Notes under the pieces: model-generated
Databases searched by the model: none
What the model was told of the DNA's origin: nothing
Seen by the model: the letters and a program-made list of their open reading frames with translations, nothing else
Translations under genes and position numbers: made by a program
Assembly: GCA_012798435.1 (NCBI GenBank)
Contig: JAAZNF010000058.1
Coordinates: 1 to 53,124 of the forward strand
Direction of reading: 5' to 3'
DNA from: Myxococcales bacterium
GTDB taxonomy: Bacteria > Myxococcota > B64-G9
DNA length: 53,124 bases
In this document: positions 33,176 through 42,051 of the stretch, piece by piece
How the letters are laid out: the number at the start of each line of letters is the position of its first letter
How positions within the stretch are numbered: the first letter of the stretch is position 1

Positions 33176-36100
33176 ATGAACGCTCGCATCGCAGTTGGCG
33201 TATTCGTCTTGTGGCTGGCGTCCCCCGTCGGCGCGCAGAACCTCGTTCCCAACGGGGACTTCGAGGGTGGCCTGGCGGGCTGGACGGGTGGCGTCATCGA
33301 TGCGGATCGCCCGCACGGCGGTGCCTCCTGCCTGCGGGTGGACGACCTCGATAGCGCCGGTAGCATCGATGCTCACACCAGCGCGCTCATCCCCATCGAA
33401 CAGGGCCGCGCCTACCGCCTGCGGGTGTGGATCCGGGCGGCGCTCGAGGGCCAGGCGCTGCTGGTGACGCTGAACCAGCACGACGCCGGTGGCGCCTGGA
33501 TCTCGGGCAACAACATGGACTTTCTGACGAACGCGGGGACGGGCTGGACGCTCTTCGAGAGAGTCATCCGCTCCTTCCATCCCCAGGCGGGGGCGGTACG
33601 CCTGTACTTGCGGCCCGTCCCCTGGAGCGAGGCCGGCGAGGCCACCGGCACGGCCTGGTTCGACGACGTGGTCTTCGAGACGGTGCCGGATCAGGCCGAG
33701 CCCCGCGGCGAGTGGCTGCGGCGCGCCGGTCCGGTGCGGGCGTGGAGCGCCCCGGTCGAGCACAAAGTGCGGCGCGAGACGGAGCTTTTGCCAGAGGCCG
33801 CGGACGGAGCGGCCTTGCGCCTCGAGCTCGCGGCCGGGGAGACCGAGGCCGTGCAGCTCGTGCTGTGGCCAGAGCGAGACAATGCGCTCTCTGCGCTGTC
33901 GATCTCGCCGCTCTCCTGTTCAGGCGGCGGTGCCGTCGCTCCTGAGCACTGGAGCGCGCGCGAGGTGGCGTACCTGGAGGTCACCCAGCCCTCGGATCAC
34001 GCCTCCTACCTGGGCTGGCTGCCCGATCCCCTGCCGACGCTTACACCCCCGCTGAACCTCCCCGCGGGGCGCGCGGCGCCGCTCTGGTTGAGCCTGGCGC
34101 TCCCGCCGAGCGCTCCGGCGGGAACCTGCGCCGGGACACTCTCGCTCGAGTTCGCCGACGACACCCGGTTCTCGATCCCTGTCGAGGTGCGGGTCTTCGG
34201 CTTCGACGTGCCGCGGGAGCACCACCTGCAGACGGCGTACGGCCTGTGGCTCTACGATCTCGATCGTTATCACCACTTGAACGGCGACCCGGCGTTGCGC
34301 CGGCAGGTGTTCCGTTTGTACCTGGAGGCGCTGGCGGCGCACCGGATCAGCGTGTACGATCCCATGGGCGACGACGGCATCGGCATTTCTTTCGCCGCGA
34401 TCAACTGGCCCCTCTCCGGCGTGGTGGCGGATCCCGAGGACCCCGGCAACCGCGTGCTCCGGGTCGAGGACGACCGCACGGACGCCAACGTCTCGGCGGA
34501 CGGGGAGGCCTTCATCCCGGTCGGGCCGGGGACGGGCTACCAGTTGAGCTGGCGCGCCAGGACCGACACCTCCCGCAACTACCTCGTGGCGGCCACCCAG
34601 CACCGCGCAGACCGCAGCTGGATCTCCGGGCGCAACCTGGACTTTGTGCGCGGTGGCGACGGCACCTGGCTCCCGGCGAACGCCCTCATCGACGGCGGAT
34701 CGCTCGACCCGCAGGCGGCCTTCTTGCGCATCCATCTGTACGCCTGTCCCTGGACCTCGGCGGGCGAGCTCGTCGGGACCGCCTGGTTCGACGACGTGCG
34801 GCTCGTCGCCTCCGGGAGCGACCAGAACCTCGTTCCCAACGGCGATTTCGAGATCCGCGCCGAAGACTCGCCGGTCGAGGCGGACTTCTCCGCGGCCGAC
34901 CCGGCGCTCGAGTATGCGCTGGACACGCTGGGCATGGACGCCTTCCGGCTGTACCTGCCGTACTTCGCCGGCGGCGACTGGACCGGGCACACCCTGCCCA
35001 CGCTGCTGGGGCTTGCGTGGGGCACGCCGGAGTACGAAGCGCTCTACACCCGCGTGATCCAGGCCATGACCTCGCACCTCGCTTCGCGCGGCTGGCTGGA
35101 GAAGGCCTACGCCTACTGGTACGACGAGCCGCAACCGGCGGACTACGAACTCGTGCGCCAGGGCATGGATCTCATCCGGCGGGCCGAGCCCCGGCTGCGG
35201 CGCCTGCTCACCGAGCAGTTCGAGCCCGAGCTGGCGGGGGCGGTGGATATCTGGTCGCCGCTGCTCGACTACTTTTCGACGAACTGGTCGCGCGCGCGCC
35301 AGTCGCTGGGGGAGGAGGTGTGGTGGTACGTGTGCACCTGGCCCCCGGCGCCCTACCCCGGCAACTTCATCGACCACGAGGGCCTGGAGCATCGGATCCG
35401 CTACTGGATGGCCTGGCAGTACGGGGTGCAGGGCGACCTGTACTGGGCGGTGAACTACTGGACCTGCGACGGGGCCTTCCCGCCGGGGACGCTACAGGAT
35501 CCGTGGGCCGATCCCATGGCCTACAACTTCTACCAGGGCCAGGTCGGCACCTGGGGCAACGGCGACGGGCGGTTGCTGTACCCGCCGCGCGACTTCGCCG
35601 ACGGGCGCACGCGTCTGGAGGGCCCGGTGCCCTCGCTGCGGCTCGAGCTCATCCGCGACGGCATCGAGGACTTCGAGTACTTTTGGCTCCTGCGCGACGT
35701 GGCCGGGCGTGTCGAGGCGCGGGGGCTGGCGCCCGAGCGGGTGGCCGAGGCCCGGGCGCTGCTCGATTTGCCCGCCACGCTGGTCGCCTCCACCAGCCAG
35801 TTCGGCTCCGATCCCGGCGAGCTGCACGCTTACCGGCGGGCGGTGGCGGAGATGATCGAGGAGCTGCTCGGATTGCTCTCCGGCGTCGAGCCGGACGGCG
35901 GGGTGGATGGCGTGGACGGGGCGGACGGCGCGGATAGCGGCCGGCCGGACGAGATGGCGGACAGCGCGGCCGACGCGGACGGGGGCCGGGACGGTGGCGG
36001 CGACGATGGTGGCGAGATGGGCGGCGGGTGCGGTTGCGGGATCGCAGGGCCGGAAGGCCTGGCGCTGATGCCGCTGCTTTTCGCCCTCAGGCAAAAGCGC

Positions 36101-36208
36101 CGGCGGCCTCGCCGCCGTGCGGCCTGCGTCACTTCTGGAACATCGGCGTGCGGTCCAGGAACTCCTGGAACTCGCGGATCATGTGCTTCCAGCTCTTGTG
36201 GTAGATGA
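33176..36208 (+). CDS. Secreted GH123-like (DUF4091) glycosidase with two CBMs and MYXO-CTERM-like tail
   Basis: 1010 residues. ATG 33176 follows GGGAG. A signal peptide is followed by a CBM4/9-like module (NLVPNGDFEGGLAGW ... AWFDDVVFE, about 21-170). A second similar module (about 400-560, again AWFDDV then NLVPNGDFE) appears nested inside the catalytic region. That region has the DUF4091/GH123 pattern, including AYWYDEPQPADYEL (candidate catalytic Asp-Glu, near 648) and RDGIEDFEYFWLLRD (near 830). An Asp/Gly-rich linker leads to GGGCGCG, a hydrophobic stretch and RRRPRRR, a MYXO-CTERM-like sorting signal. About 30 odd residues follow, where the frame runs 80 nt into the convergent gene. 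The likely substrate is a surface or environmental glycan. Confidence 0.8.
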   Translation: MNARIAVGVFVLWLASPVGAQNLVPNGDFEGGLAGWTGGVIDADRPHGGASCLRVDDLDSAGSIDAHTSALIPIEQGRAYRLRVWIRAALEGQALLVTLNQHDAGGAWISGNNMDFLTNAGTGWTLFERVIRSFHPQAGAVRLYLRPVPWSEAGEATGTAWFDDVVFETVPDQAEPRGEWLRRAGPVRAWSAPVEHKVRRETELLPEAADGAALRLELAAGETEAVQLVLWPERDNALSALSISPLSCSGGGAVAPEHWSAREVAYLEVTQPSDHASYLGWLPDPLPTLTPPLNLPAGRAAPLWLSLALPPSAPAGTCAGTLSLEFADDTRFSIPVEVRVFGFDVPREHHLQTAYGLWLYDLDRYHHLNGDPALRRQVFRLYLEALAAHRISVYDPMGDDGIGISFAAINWPLSGVVADPEDPGNRVLRVEDDRTDANVSADGEAFIPVGPGTGYQLSWRARTDTSRNYLVAATQHRADRSWISGRNLDFVRGGDGTWLPANALIDGGSLDPQAAFLRIHLYACPWTSAGELVGTAWFDDVRLVASGSDQNLVPNGDFEIRAEDSPVEADFSAADPALEYALDTLGMDAFRLYLPYFAGGDWTGHTLPTLLGLAWGTPEYEALYTRVIQAMTSHLASRGWLEKAYAYWYDEPQPADYELVRQGMDLIRRAEPRLRRLLTEQFEPELAGAVDIWSPLLDYFSTNWSRARQSLGEEVWWYVCTWPPAPYPGNFIDHEGLEHRIRYWMAWQYGVQGDLYWAVNYWTCDGAFPPGTLQDPWADPMAYNFYQGQVGTWGNGDGRLLYPPRDFADGRTRLEGPVPSLRLELIRDGIEDFEYFWLLRDVAGRVEARGLAPERVAEARALLDLPATLVASTSQFGSDPGELHAYRRAVAEMIEELLGLLSGVEPDGGVDGVDGADGADSGRPDEMADSAADADGGRDGGGDDGGEMGGGCGCGIAGPEGLALMPLLFALRQKRRRPRRRAACVTSGTSACGPGTPGTRGSCASSSCGR

Positions 36209-36506
36209 TGAGCAGCGGGATGAGGCCCATCCCCAGCATGCGCACGCCGGCCGAGGGGGACATGGGGTTGTAGAGCAACGTGGTCTTGTCGTTGTCCTGC
36301 TTGATCTTGACCGCGATGCCACTCCAACCGCTCTTCTTGATCACCAGGTCCGCGCCGACCAGCTTGGTCGGGTAGACCTCGTATTTCCCAGCCGCGAACC
36401 CCTGCTCGATGGCCCGCTTCACCGTATCCACTGTGAGCTCGGGCCGCTTGGGCAGCACCCGCTTGGAGCGGCTCCAGAACCCGCCGCCGTCACCGTTCGT
36501 CGCCAT
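36129..36506 (-). CDS. Small membrane-associated protein, unknown function
   Basis: 125 residues. The ATG at 36506 is preferred over 36524 because AAGGAG lies 6 nt before it. A soluble N-terminal domain (ELTVDTVKRAIEQGFAAGKYEV ... ADLVIKKSGWSGIAVKIKQDN) is followed by one hydrophobic helix (VRMLGMGLIPLLIIYH) and a short C-terminus. I do not recognise the family. Its 3' end overlaps the glycosidase frame by 80 nt on the other strand. Confidence 0.65.
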   Translation of the reverse strand: MATNGDGGGFWSRSKRVLPKRPELTVDTVKRAIEQGFAAGKYEVYPTKLVGADLVIKKSGWSGIAVKIKQDNDKTTLLYNPMSPSAGVRMLGMGLIPLLIIYHKSWKHMIREFQEFLDRTPMFQK

Positions 36507-36694
36507 GGAATTCTCCTTTTCCATCCGGTTTGGAGGTTGTTAGACGGATCTTCTATCTCTTTTCGCTCGCCTTGTGCAATCTTTCGGCATGCGGTTTTCG
36601 GGAGGCCGACGGCGCGGCGTGGATTGACGGTGCCGGCAGGGGGTGGTACAGTGCGCGGGCGAAAGCGACAACATTCGCGCAAGGAGGTGCGACC

Positions 36695-37555
36695 ATGAAA
36701 GGGATTGGAATTCTCGTCGGGGCCGTCGTGGCGGGGCTTTTCCTGCTGGCGGGAGGCTGTGGCATCCCCGAGGAGCAGCACAACAAGGACATCGCCGCGC
36801 TGAAGCAGCAAATGGCCGACGCCAAGAAAAGCTGCGATGAGGCCAAGGCGCAGCTCGGCAAGGAGAAGGAGGAGCTCGCTGGCCAAAAGAAGTCCTGCGA
36901 CGACTCGCTGGCGGTAGCCCTGGACCAGAACCACATCCTGGAGACCAAAGTCTCCTCCATGGGGCAGAACGTGCAGCAGCTCCTGGGCGAGAAAGGCGAG
37001 CTGGCGCGCGAGCGCGAGCGCCTCTCCTCCGAGATCGAGGAGCTGAAACGCATGCGCGCCGCGGCCGAGGCCCGCAACGCCGAGTTCCGCTCCCTGCTGG
37101 AGAAGCTGCGCAAGATGATCGACGCCGGCACGCTCCAGGTGAAGCTCCGCAACGGGCGCATGCTGGTGCAGATGTCCTCGGACGTGCTCTTCCCGCCGGC
37201 CTCCATCCAGCTCAAGAAGGAGGCCAAGGCGGCCATCACCGAGCTGGCGGAGACGCTCAAGACCTTCCCCGACCGCAAATTCCAGGTGGTGGGCCACAGC
37301 GACTCCGACCCCATCCGCAACGAGCGCTTCCCCTCCAACTGGGAGCTCTCCACCCAGCGCGCGGTGGAGGTGGTGAAGATCATGATCCAGGCCGGCGTTC
37401 CGCCCGAGATGATCAACGCGGCGGGCTCCGCCGAGTTCGATCCGCTGGTCCCCAACGACAGCCCCGAGAACAAGACCATGAACCGGCGGGTGGAGATCAT
37501 CTTCATGCCCAAGATCGACGAACTGCCGGGCTTCGATCAGGTGCTCGCCAAGTAG
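36695..37555 (+). CDS. OmpA-family lipoprotein with coiled coil
   Basis: 286 residues. ATG 36695 follows AAGGAGG. A signal peptide ends in a lipobox (LAGGC). A long coiled coil (about 30-135; LKQQMADAKKSCDEAKAQLG and following) joins the membrane anchor to an OmpA-like peptidoglycan-binding domain (about 145-275). It contains VQMSSDVLFPPAS, VVGHSDSDPI, WELSTQRAVEVVK and NRRVEIIF. It is predicted to tether a membrane to the cell wall. It is divergent from the small membrane protein gene. Confidence 0.88.
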   Translation: MKGIGILVGAVVAGLFLLAGGCGIPEEQHNKDIAALKQQMADAKKSCDEAKAQLGKEKEELAGQKKSCDDSLAVALDQNHILETKVSSMGQNVQQLLGEKGELARERERLSSEIEELKRMRAAAEARNAEFRSLLEKLRKMIDAGTLQVKLRNGRMLVQMSSDVLFPPASIQLKKEAKAAITELAETLKTFPDRKFQVVGHSDSDPIRNERFPSNWELSTQRAVEVVKIMIQAGVPPEMINAAGSAEFDPLVPNDSPENKTMNRRVEIIFMPKIDELPGFDQVLAK

Positions 37556-37629
37556 ACCTCGCGCGGTATCGGCCCGCTCCCTTCTCCGTCTCCTGCTCTC
37601 GTTCCCCGGACAGGCGAATCATCGAGGTG

Positions 37630-37648
37630 CGCCATCCCGAGGATGGCG
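37630..37648. terminator. Hairpin downstream of the OmpA lipoprotein gene
   Basis: CGCCATCC and GGATGGCG form a perfect 8-bp stem with a 3-nt loop (CGA), about 75 nt after the stop codon. No T-run follows, so it is at best a weak or Rho-assisted terminator. Confidence 0.3.
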
Positions 37649-37823
37649 TGGGGGGATCTGGTAGTTGTGGGCCGAGCTGAAAACATGGGCCGCGGCGAAG
37701 AGGGGCGAAGAACGCCCGCATGGTGTCTTGGAACTCCCCGGGAAATCGTTCCGAGAGAACGCTGGTGAGGTTCGTTCAGGTCGTCCGGGCCGAGGGGGGT
37801 GGGCCTGGTCTTGGTTGCCGGCG

Positions 37824-38702
37824 CTACTGGAACATGCGCACGGCCACGCCGAACGTTCCGTCGTAGCCGTGGTGGATGGAGCCGCGGTAGCCGGCGTCGA
37901 TGGCCAGGGTCTCCGACACCCAGCCCAGCCCCGCCGACCAGTACTGTTCGGACTCGCCGGGACGGGCCTTGTCGATCCAGTAGCCGGCGCGGATGGTCAT
38001 CTGGCCCAGGACCAGGTACTCGGCGCCGAAGTGGTAGCCGAAGGCGGTCTCCTTGGCGCCGGCGAGGTCGGTCAGATCCTTCGGACGCTGGAAGTTGATG
38101 AACCAGTCGAAACCGATCACCAGCGAGCGGAACGGGGAGTACGCGACGGCCGCGGCCATCGACAGCGGGTGCTCCTGGTAGTCGGCGGGGTTGGTGAGGG
38201 CGTACCCTACCACCCCGAGGCTCAGGCCGAAGTCGGTGCGCAGCAGCATTCCGACGTCCACGGTGACCGCGTCCAGGTAACGGTCCTTGGGGTCGGACTC
38301 GAAGTTCAAGTAGTACACGTCGAGGCCGAGCAGCAGGTTGTCGCTCAGGGGGAAGGAGAAGGCGAGGTCCACCCGGTTTCCCTGCTTGGAGTCGCCGCGC
38401 TCGATCCGGGTGTAGGCCAGCCCGGTGGCGAACTGCTGGGTCTGGTTGTCTACCACCGAGGCGTGGATCACGTGCTCGTATGGCCCGTCCTCGGCGCGCC
38501 ACTTCGGTGTGCCCAGGTAGTGGGCCTCGATGGAGTAGTGCCGAAACAAGCTCATGCCGGCGGGGTTGAGCTCGATGGCGTCATTGCCGGTAGCGATGGC
38601 CCGGAAGGCGCCACCCATGCCCAGGGGGCGGGTGCCGTAGAAATCCTGAGCCGATCCCGCCGCCGGAGCGAGGAGCAGCAGGGCCACAGCGAGTATTTTC
38701 AT
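37824..38702 (-). CDS. Outer-membrane beta-barrel protein, PorV/FadL-like
   Basis: 292 residues from ATG 38702 (GAGGTG upstream). After the signal peptide comes DFYGTRPLGMGGAFRAIATGNDAIELNPAGMS, the typical N-terminal plug-like motif of FadL/PorV-type barrels (GMGGA...NPAG). Strand-like blocks follow (VDLAFSFPLSDNLLLGLDVYYLNF, SAGLGWVSETLAIDAGYRG). The last residues are RMFQ rather than a terminal Phe. Its role could be uptake of hydrophobic compounds or a secretion-associated barrel; the sequence alone does not decide. Confidence 0.75.
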   Translation of the reverse strand: MKILAVALLLLAPAAGSAQDFYGTRPLGMGGAFRAIATGNDAIELNPAGMSLFRHYSIEAHYLGTPKWRAEDGPYEHVIHASVVDNQTQQFATGLAYTRIERGDSKQGNRVDLAFSFPLSDNLLLGLDVYYLNFESDPKDRYLDAVTVDVGMLLRTDFGLSLGVVGYALTNPADYQEHPLSMAAAVAYSPFRSLVIGFDWFINFQRPKDLTDLAGAKETAFGYHFGAEYLVLGQMTIRAGYWIDKARPGESEQYWSAGLGWVSETLAIDAGYRGSIHHGYDGTFGVAVRMFQ

Positions 38703-38823
38703 GCACACCTCGGGTCGCAGAACGCGCTCCAGGGGAGGACGCTTGCAAGAATCTAGCCTTCCCCTACAGCGCTGTCAAACACCTCGCTTGACCGCGAAAG
38801 AGCCGGTTGATAAGGTGCCACTC

Positions 38824-39099
38824 ATGAGCGACACCGAAGCCAAGCAACCCTCGAGCAAGACCGAGCTGGCCCTGGAGTTTCTGGGGGAGCTCGCCGACAT
38901 GCCGCGCGATCGGCTCCAGCACGTCATCCGTCAGGTGGTGGGAGAGGAACTGGCCTCGGTGATGTTCAACTATGCGCGACAGGTCATGCAGGCGAGCCCG
39001 GACAAGATCCTGGAGAACGCCTCGTCCTTCCTCATCCTGGGCTACCTGATCCGGGCCTTCGAGCGGGGAGAGATCCCCGAGGACCTGCCGACGGCCTGA
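38824..39099 (+). CDS. Small helical protein, unknown function
   Basis: 91 residues from ATG 38824 (AAGGTG upstream). It is entirely helical in character (LALEFLGELADMPRDRLQHVI), without a signal peptide, so probably cytoplasmic. A hydrophobic patch (SSFLILGYLIRAF) may be a dimer or membrane contact. I recognise no family. It converges on the acyltransferase gene with 3 bp between them. Confidence 0.55.
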   Translation: MSDTEAKQPSSKTELALEFLGELADMPRDRLQHVIRQVVGEELASVMFNYARQVMQASPDKILENASSFLILGYLIRAFERGEIPEDLPTA

Positions 39100-39102
39100 G
39101 CC

Positions 39103-39984
39103 TCAGCCGAACACCGGCCACTTGCGGCGGGCGGCGATCTCGTCCATGGCCTGCTGCATGCGCTCCGTGACCCGCTGGTAGATCTCCTCGAGCACGCGGG
39201 AGTCCTCGGCGTCCTCCGGCCGGTAGGCGTCGAGCGGGATGGGCGGGAGGAAACGCACGGTGCTCTTGGCGGGGAGCGGCAGGTGGAAGATGGGCCCGAC
39301 GCCGAGCCCCCAGGGGAGGCCCAAAAAAACCGCGCAGGTTTCGGAGCGCAGGAGCTTCTTCAGGCCGAGCAAGCGGGCCAAGCGCTGGCCGTCGTGGAGC
39401 ACGAAGAACGTCTCGTGCCCGCCCGCCACCACCATGGGCACGATGGGGACGCCGTGACGCAGCGCCAGCCGGATGAAGCCCTTCTTGCCGCCGAAGACGA
39501 TCTTATAGCGGTCCTTGTAGGGGCGGAAGGCGTCCAGGTTCCCGCCCGGGAACACCACCACCTTCTTGCCCTGGGCCAGGAGCGCGTCCGCGGTCTTGTG
39601 CGAGGCCCGCACGCAGCCGGTGCGGACCAGGAACTGCTTGAGCCCGGGCAGGGCCACCATGGCGTCGTGGACGAGAAAGTGCAGCGTGTCCTGAAGGCCG
39701 CGTTCGAGGTACCAGCGGGCCCCGATGCCGATGGGCTCGAGGTAGGTGATGCCCGCGTTGTGGTTGCCCACGATGAGGCAACGCTCGCGCGGCACGTTGT
39801 CGAGGCCCTCGACCTCCATGCGGAAGTACAAGCGCGCCAGCCGGTCCACGGCGCGGGCCAGCAGGCGGACGACCTCCGGCTCGAACATGTCCACCCGGTC
39901 GGGGTCGACCCGGGAGAGCAGCGACCCGGCGACGGCCTTCATCGCCCGCAGGCGGGGGGAGTTCAGTTTTTCTGAAAGAGCCAT
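39103..39984 (-). CDS. Lysophospholipid/diacylglycerol acyltransferase-like protein
   Basis: 293 residues. It belongs to the PlsC/LPLAT superfamily by CLIVGNHNAGITYLEP (H75) and the VVVFPGGNLDAFRP block (about 143-154). These resemble the subfamily with FPGG rather than FPEG. The usual Asp of HX4D is Thr here (HNAGIT), a variation seen in related subfamilies. It may acylate a lipid acceptor such as lysophospholipid or diacylglycerol. It overlaps the upstream lipase gene by 22 nt, so the two are translationally linked. Confidence 0.78.
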   Translation of the reverse strand: MALSEKLNSPRLRAMKAVAGSLLSRVDPDRVDMFEPEVVRLLARAVDRLARLYFRMEVEGLDNVPRERCLIVGNHNAGITYLEPIGIGARWYLERGLQDTLHFLVHDAMVALPGLKQFLVRTGCVRASHKTADALLAQGKKVVVFPGGNLDAFRPYKDRYKIVFGGKKGFIRLALRHGVPIVPMVVAGGHETFFVLHDGQRLARLLGLKKLLRSETCAVFLGLPWGLGVGPIFHLPLPAKSTVRFLPPIPLDAYRPEDAEDSRVLEEIYQRVTERMQQAMDEIAARRKWPVFG

Positions 39985-40688
39985 GCGTTCACCTCCGTGG
40001 CGGTGGCCTGGACCCTCGCCTCCTCGCCCACGATGAAGTCCATGTGTTGAAAGCCGCGCATCACCGTGGTCCGCTCCGGCGCAAGGGACTGGCGCGAAAG
40101 CGGGATGAGCGTGTCGCGATCGGCCGCCAGCGCCCGCGCCACCAGGTGCTGCATACGGCCTGCGCGCCTAAGCGTCTCGCAGCCGGACACCAGATCGCGG
40201 CAGAACGGCAGGACCACGTGCAGCGGGCGCGCCAGGGGAAACCCGCCGAAGGGCGTGGCCATGGTGACGATCCGGCCGACCCGGGATGGCTCGCCGGCGT
40301 CTTCTTGCATGGCGGCGGCGAGCAGAGCGATCAGGCCGCCGTTGGAGTGCCCGGCGAGATCGAAGGAACTAACGCCTCGCTCGGCGGACAGCGTCTCGAG
40401 GAAGCGAAGCAGCCGCGTGGCCGCGTCCTGGATGCGGCAGGTGTTGGCGGCGGCGGAGAGAAAGTACGGGAAGGTGGGCGCGACGACGATCGGGCGGCCC
40501 AGGCGTTCGATGGCCCGGCCCAGGCGGTTCATGACCGAGGCGGTGCAGAAGGCGCCGGGCACGAGGACCAGCGGCGCATCCGTGCCCGGCGCGAAGCGCC
40601 TTGATGGGATCAGCGTGGCCAGGGTCTGCTTGACCGAGCCTTTGATGTACGAGGGGATGGTCTTGGCGTATGCGATTGATTGACGCAT
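39963..40688 (-). CDS. Alpha/beta-hydrolase (lipase-like)
   Basis: 241 residues from ATG 40688 (GGAGG 8 nt upstream). LVLVPGAFCTA is the oxyanion region and GHSNGG the nucleophile elbow (S115). HMDF near the end supplies a candidate catalytic His. No signal peptide is seen, so it is probably cytoplasmic or membrane-peripheral. Paired with the acyltransferase in one operon, it may act in acyl-lipid turnover or storage; this is inference from context. Confidence 0.78.
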   Translation of the reverse strand: MRQSIAYAKTIPSYIKGSVKQTLATLIPSRRFAPGTDAPLVLVPGAFCTASVMNRLGRAIERLGRPIVVAPTFPYFLSAAANTCRIQDAATRLLRFLETLSAERGVSSFDLAGHSNGGLIALLAAAMQEDAGEPSRVGRIVTMATPFGGFPLARPLHVVLPFCRDLVSGCETLRRAGRMQHLVARALAADRDTLIPLSRQSLAPERTTVMRGFQHMDFIVGEEARVQATATEVNAWLFQKN

Positions 40689-40790
40689 GGAGTCAGCCTC
40701 CAGGCATGATCTAACAGCCACAAACTTACCCTCGTTGACGCGCCACGTCAAGCCCGATGACGCATTATGGCAAATACGATTCTCTTGAAA

Positions 40791-40867
40791 GAAACATCGG
40801 GAAACATCGGGGCCTGTCCCCAATGTTATTGTTTTCTTTTCAGGATGTTAGGTAGGGGCCTGTCCCC
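40791..40867. repeat. REP-like repeat pair with tandem GAAACATCGG
   Basis: GGGGCCTGTCCCC occurs twice in the same orientation, at 40809-40821 and 40855-40867. Directly before the first, GAAACATCGG is repeated exactly (40791-40800, 40801-40810). The 14-kb element has the same design: short tandem repeats running into GGGGCCTGTCCCC. The surrounding DNA is AT-rich. Confidence 0.65.
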
Positions 40868-40927
40868 ACCGGTGGCGGGGGAACGGCTTTTCGGAGCGCA
40901 AGGATTACGAGGGCGGGGAGATGCCGG

Positions 40928-41407
40928 CTAGCTGGACTTGTTCATTTTCATGGAATCCGGGGCCACCACTGCCACCACCCGTCCCTTGGCGCACACGACG
41001 CCCTGGACCAACACCTCGGACTCGACGACGACCTTCTTGCCCTTGACCTCGACGGGCTTCGCCACGAGCAGGATCTCGGGCCCAAGCGGAGTGGGCTTCA
41101 AAAAATCGACGTGCAGCGAGGCGGTGACGAACCTAAAGTCGGACTCCGTCCCCGCTTTCGCCCCCGCCGCCCGGAAGGCCGCCGCCGCCGCCGTCCCCGT
41201 CGAATGGCAGTCCACCAGCGAGGCGATGAGCCCCCCGTACACGAAGCCCGGGATGGCCGTGTGGTGCGGGCGAGGAACGAAGCGGCACACGCAGGTCTCG
41301 CCCTCCCAGAAGCTCTTGATCTGGAGCCCTTTTTCGTTGAGCCGGCCGCAGCCGTAGCAGTGCGAGCACCATTCGCCGTAGAGATCCTGAACGGCCTGAT
41401 TTTTCAT
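40928..41407 (-). CDS. PaaI-like hotdog thioesterase
   Basis: 159 residues from ATG 41407 (GGAGG 7 nt upstream; an in-frame GTG at 41413 is too close to it). The hotdog fold is shown by GFVYGGLIASLVDCHSTGTAAAAA and SLHVDFLKPTPLG...VVVESEVLVQG. The N-terminal CSHCYGCGRLNEKGL resembles the leader of many thioesterase-superfamily proteins. It probably hydrolyses acyl-CoA or related thioesters. It sits next to the lipase-acyltransferase operon. Confidence 0.82.
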   Translation of the reverse strand: MKNQAVQDLYGEWCSHCYGCGRLNEKGLQIKSFWEGETCVCRFVPRPHHTAIPGFVYGGLIASLVDCHSTGTAAAAAFRAAGAKAGTESDFRFVTASLHVDFLKPTPLGPEILLVAKPVEVKGKKVVVESEVLVQGVVCAKGRVVAVVAPDSMKMNKSS

Positions 41408-41539
41408 TTCCACGCCTCCTCGTTGCCACCTTCGCTATCAGACCCGATCGGCCTTGTAAAGAACCTCCTGCCCATTTGACAACCGTGCCGCCGAGCCTAA
41501 GGTTGTCAGCGTTCGGTGATTCAACCCAAGGAGGATGCC

Positions 41540-41965
41540 ATGAAACGCAAGGCTTCGGCTCGCTGGGAGGGAAACCTCAAACAAGGCAAAGGAACCATCA
41601 CCCTGGGCAGCGGGGTGCTGAAGGACACCAAATACTCGTTCTCTACCCGCTTCGAGGACTCGCCGGGGACCAACCCCGAGGAGCTCATCGCCGCGGCACA
41701 CGCGGGGTGCTTCGCCATGGCCCTGTCGGCCCAGCTCGAGGCCGCTGGCATGACCGCCAGGAGACTGGACGCCTCGGCCACGGTGACGCTGGAGAAGGTC
41801 GGCGACGGTTTCGCGGTCACCGCCTCGCACCTGGTTCTTGCCGCCAAGGTGCCGGGCGCAGACCGGGAGAAATTCGAAAAGGCCGTCGAGGCCGCCAAGA
41901 CCGGCTGTCCCATCTCGAAACTCCTCAACGCCAAGATCACGCTGGACTTCTCGCTCGAATCGTAG
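41540..41965 (+). CDS. osmC: OsmC-family organic hydroperoxide reductase
   Basis: 141 residues, typical for the family. ATG 41540 follows AAGGAGG. The two reactive cysteines are in HAGCFAMAL (C57) and KTGCPISKLL (C123), and the N-terminal GKGTITLGSG strand matches OsmC. The family reduces organic hydroperoxides with thiol donors, so it offers oxidative-stress protection in the cytoplasm. Confidence 0.92.
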   Translation: MKRKASARWEGNLKQGKGTITLGSGVLKDTKYSFSTRFEDSPGTNPEELIAAAHAGCFAMALSAQLEAAGMTARRLDASATVTLEKVGDGFAVTASHLVLAAKVPGADREKFEKAVEAAKTGCPISKLLNAKITLDFSLES

Positions 41966-42051
41966 AAGGTCCCCGACGCCGCGCTCGATTGACACGGTAC
42001 GCGGCTGCCTTGCCTTGCTTCGCCGCGCCGGTGCCGTGTACACTCGGGCGA

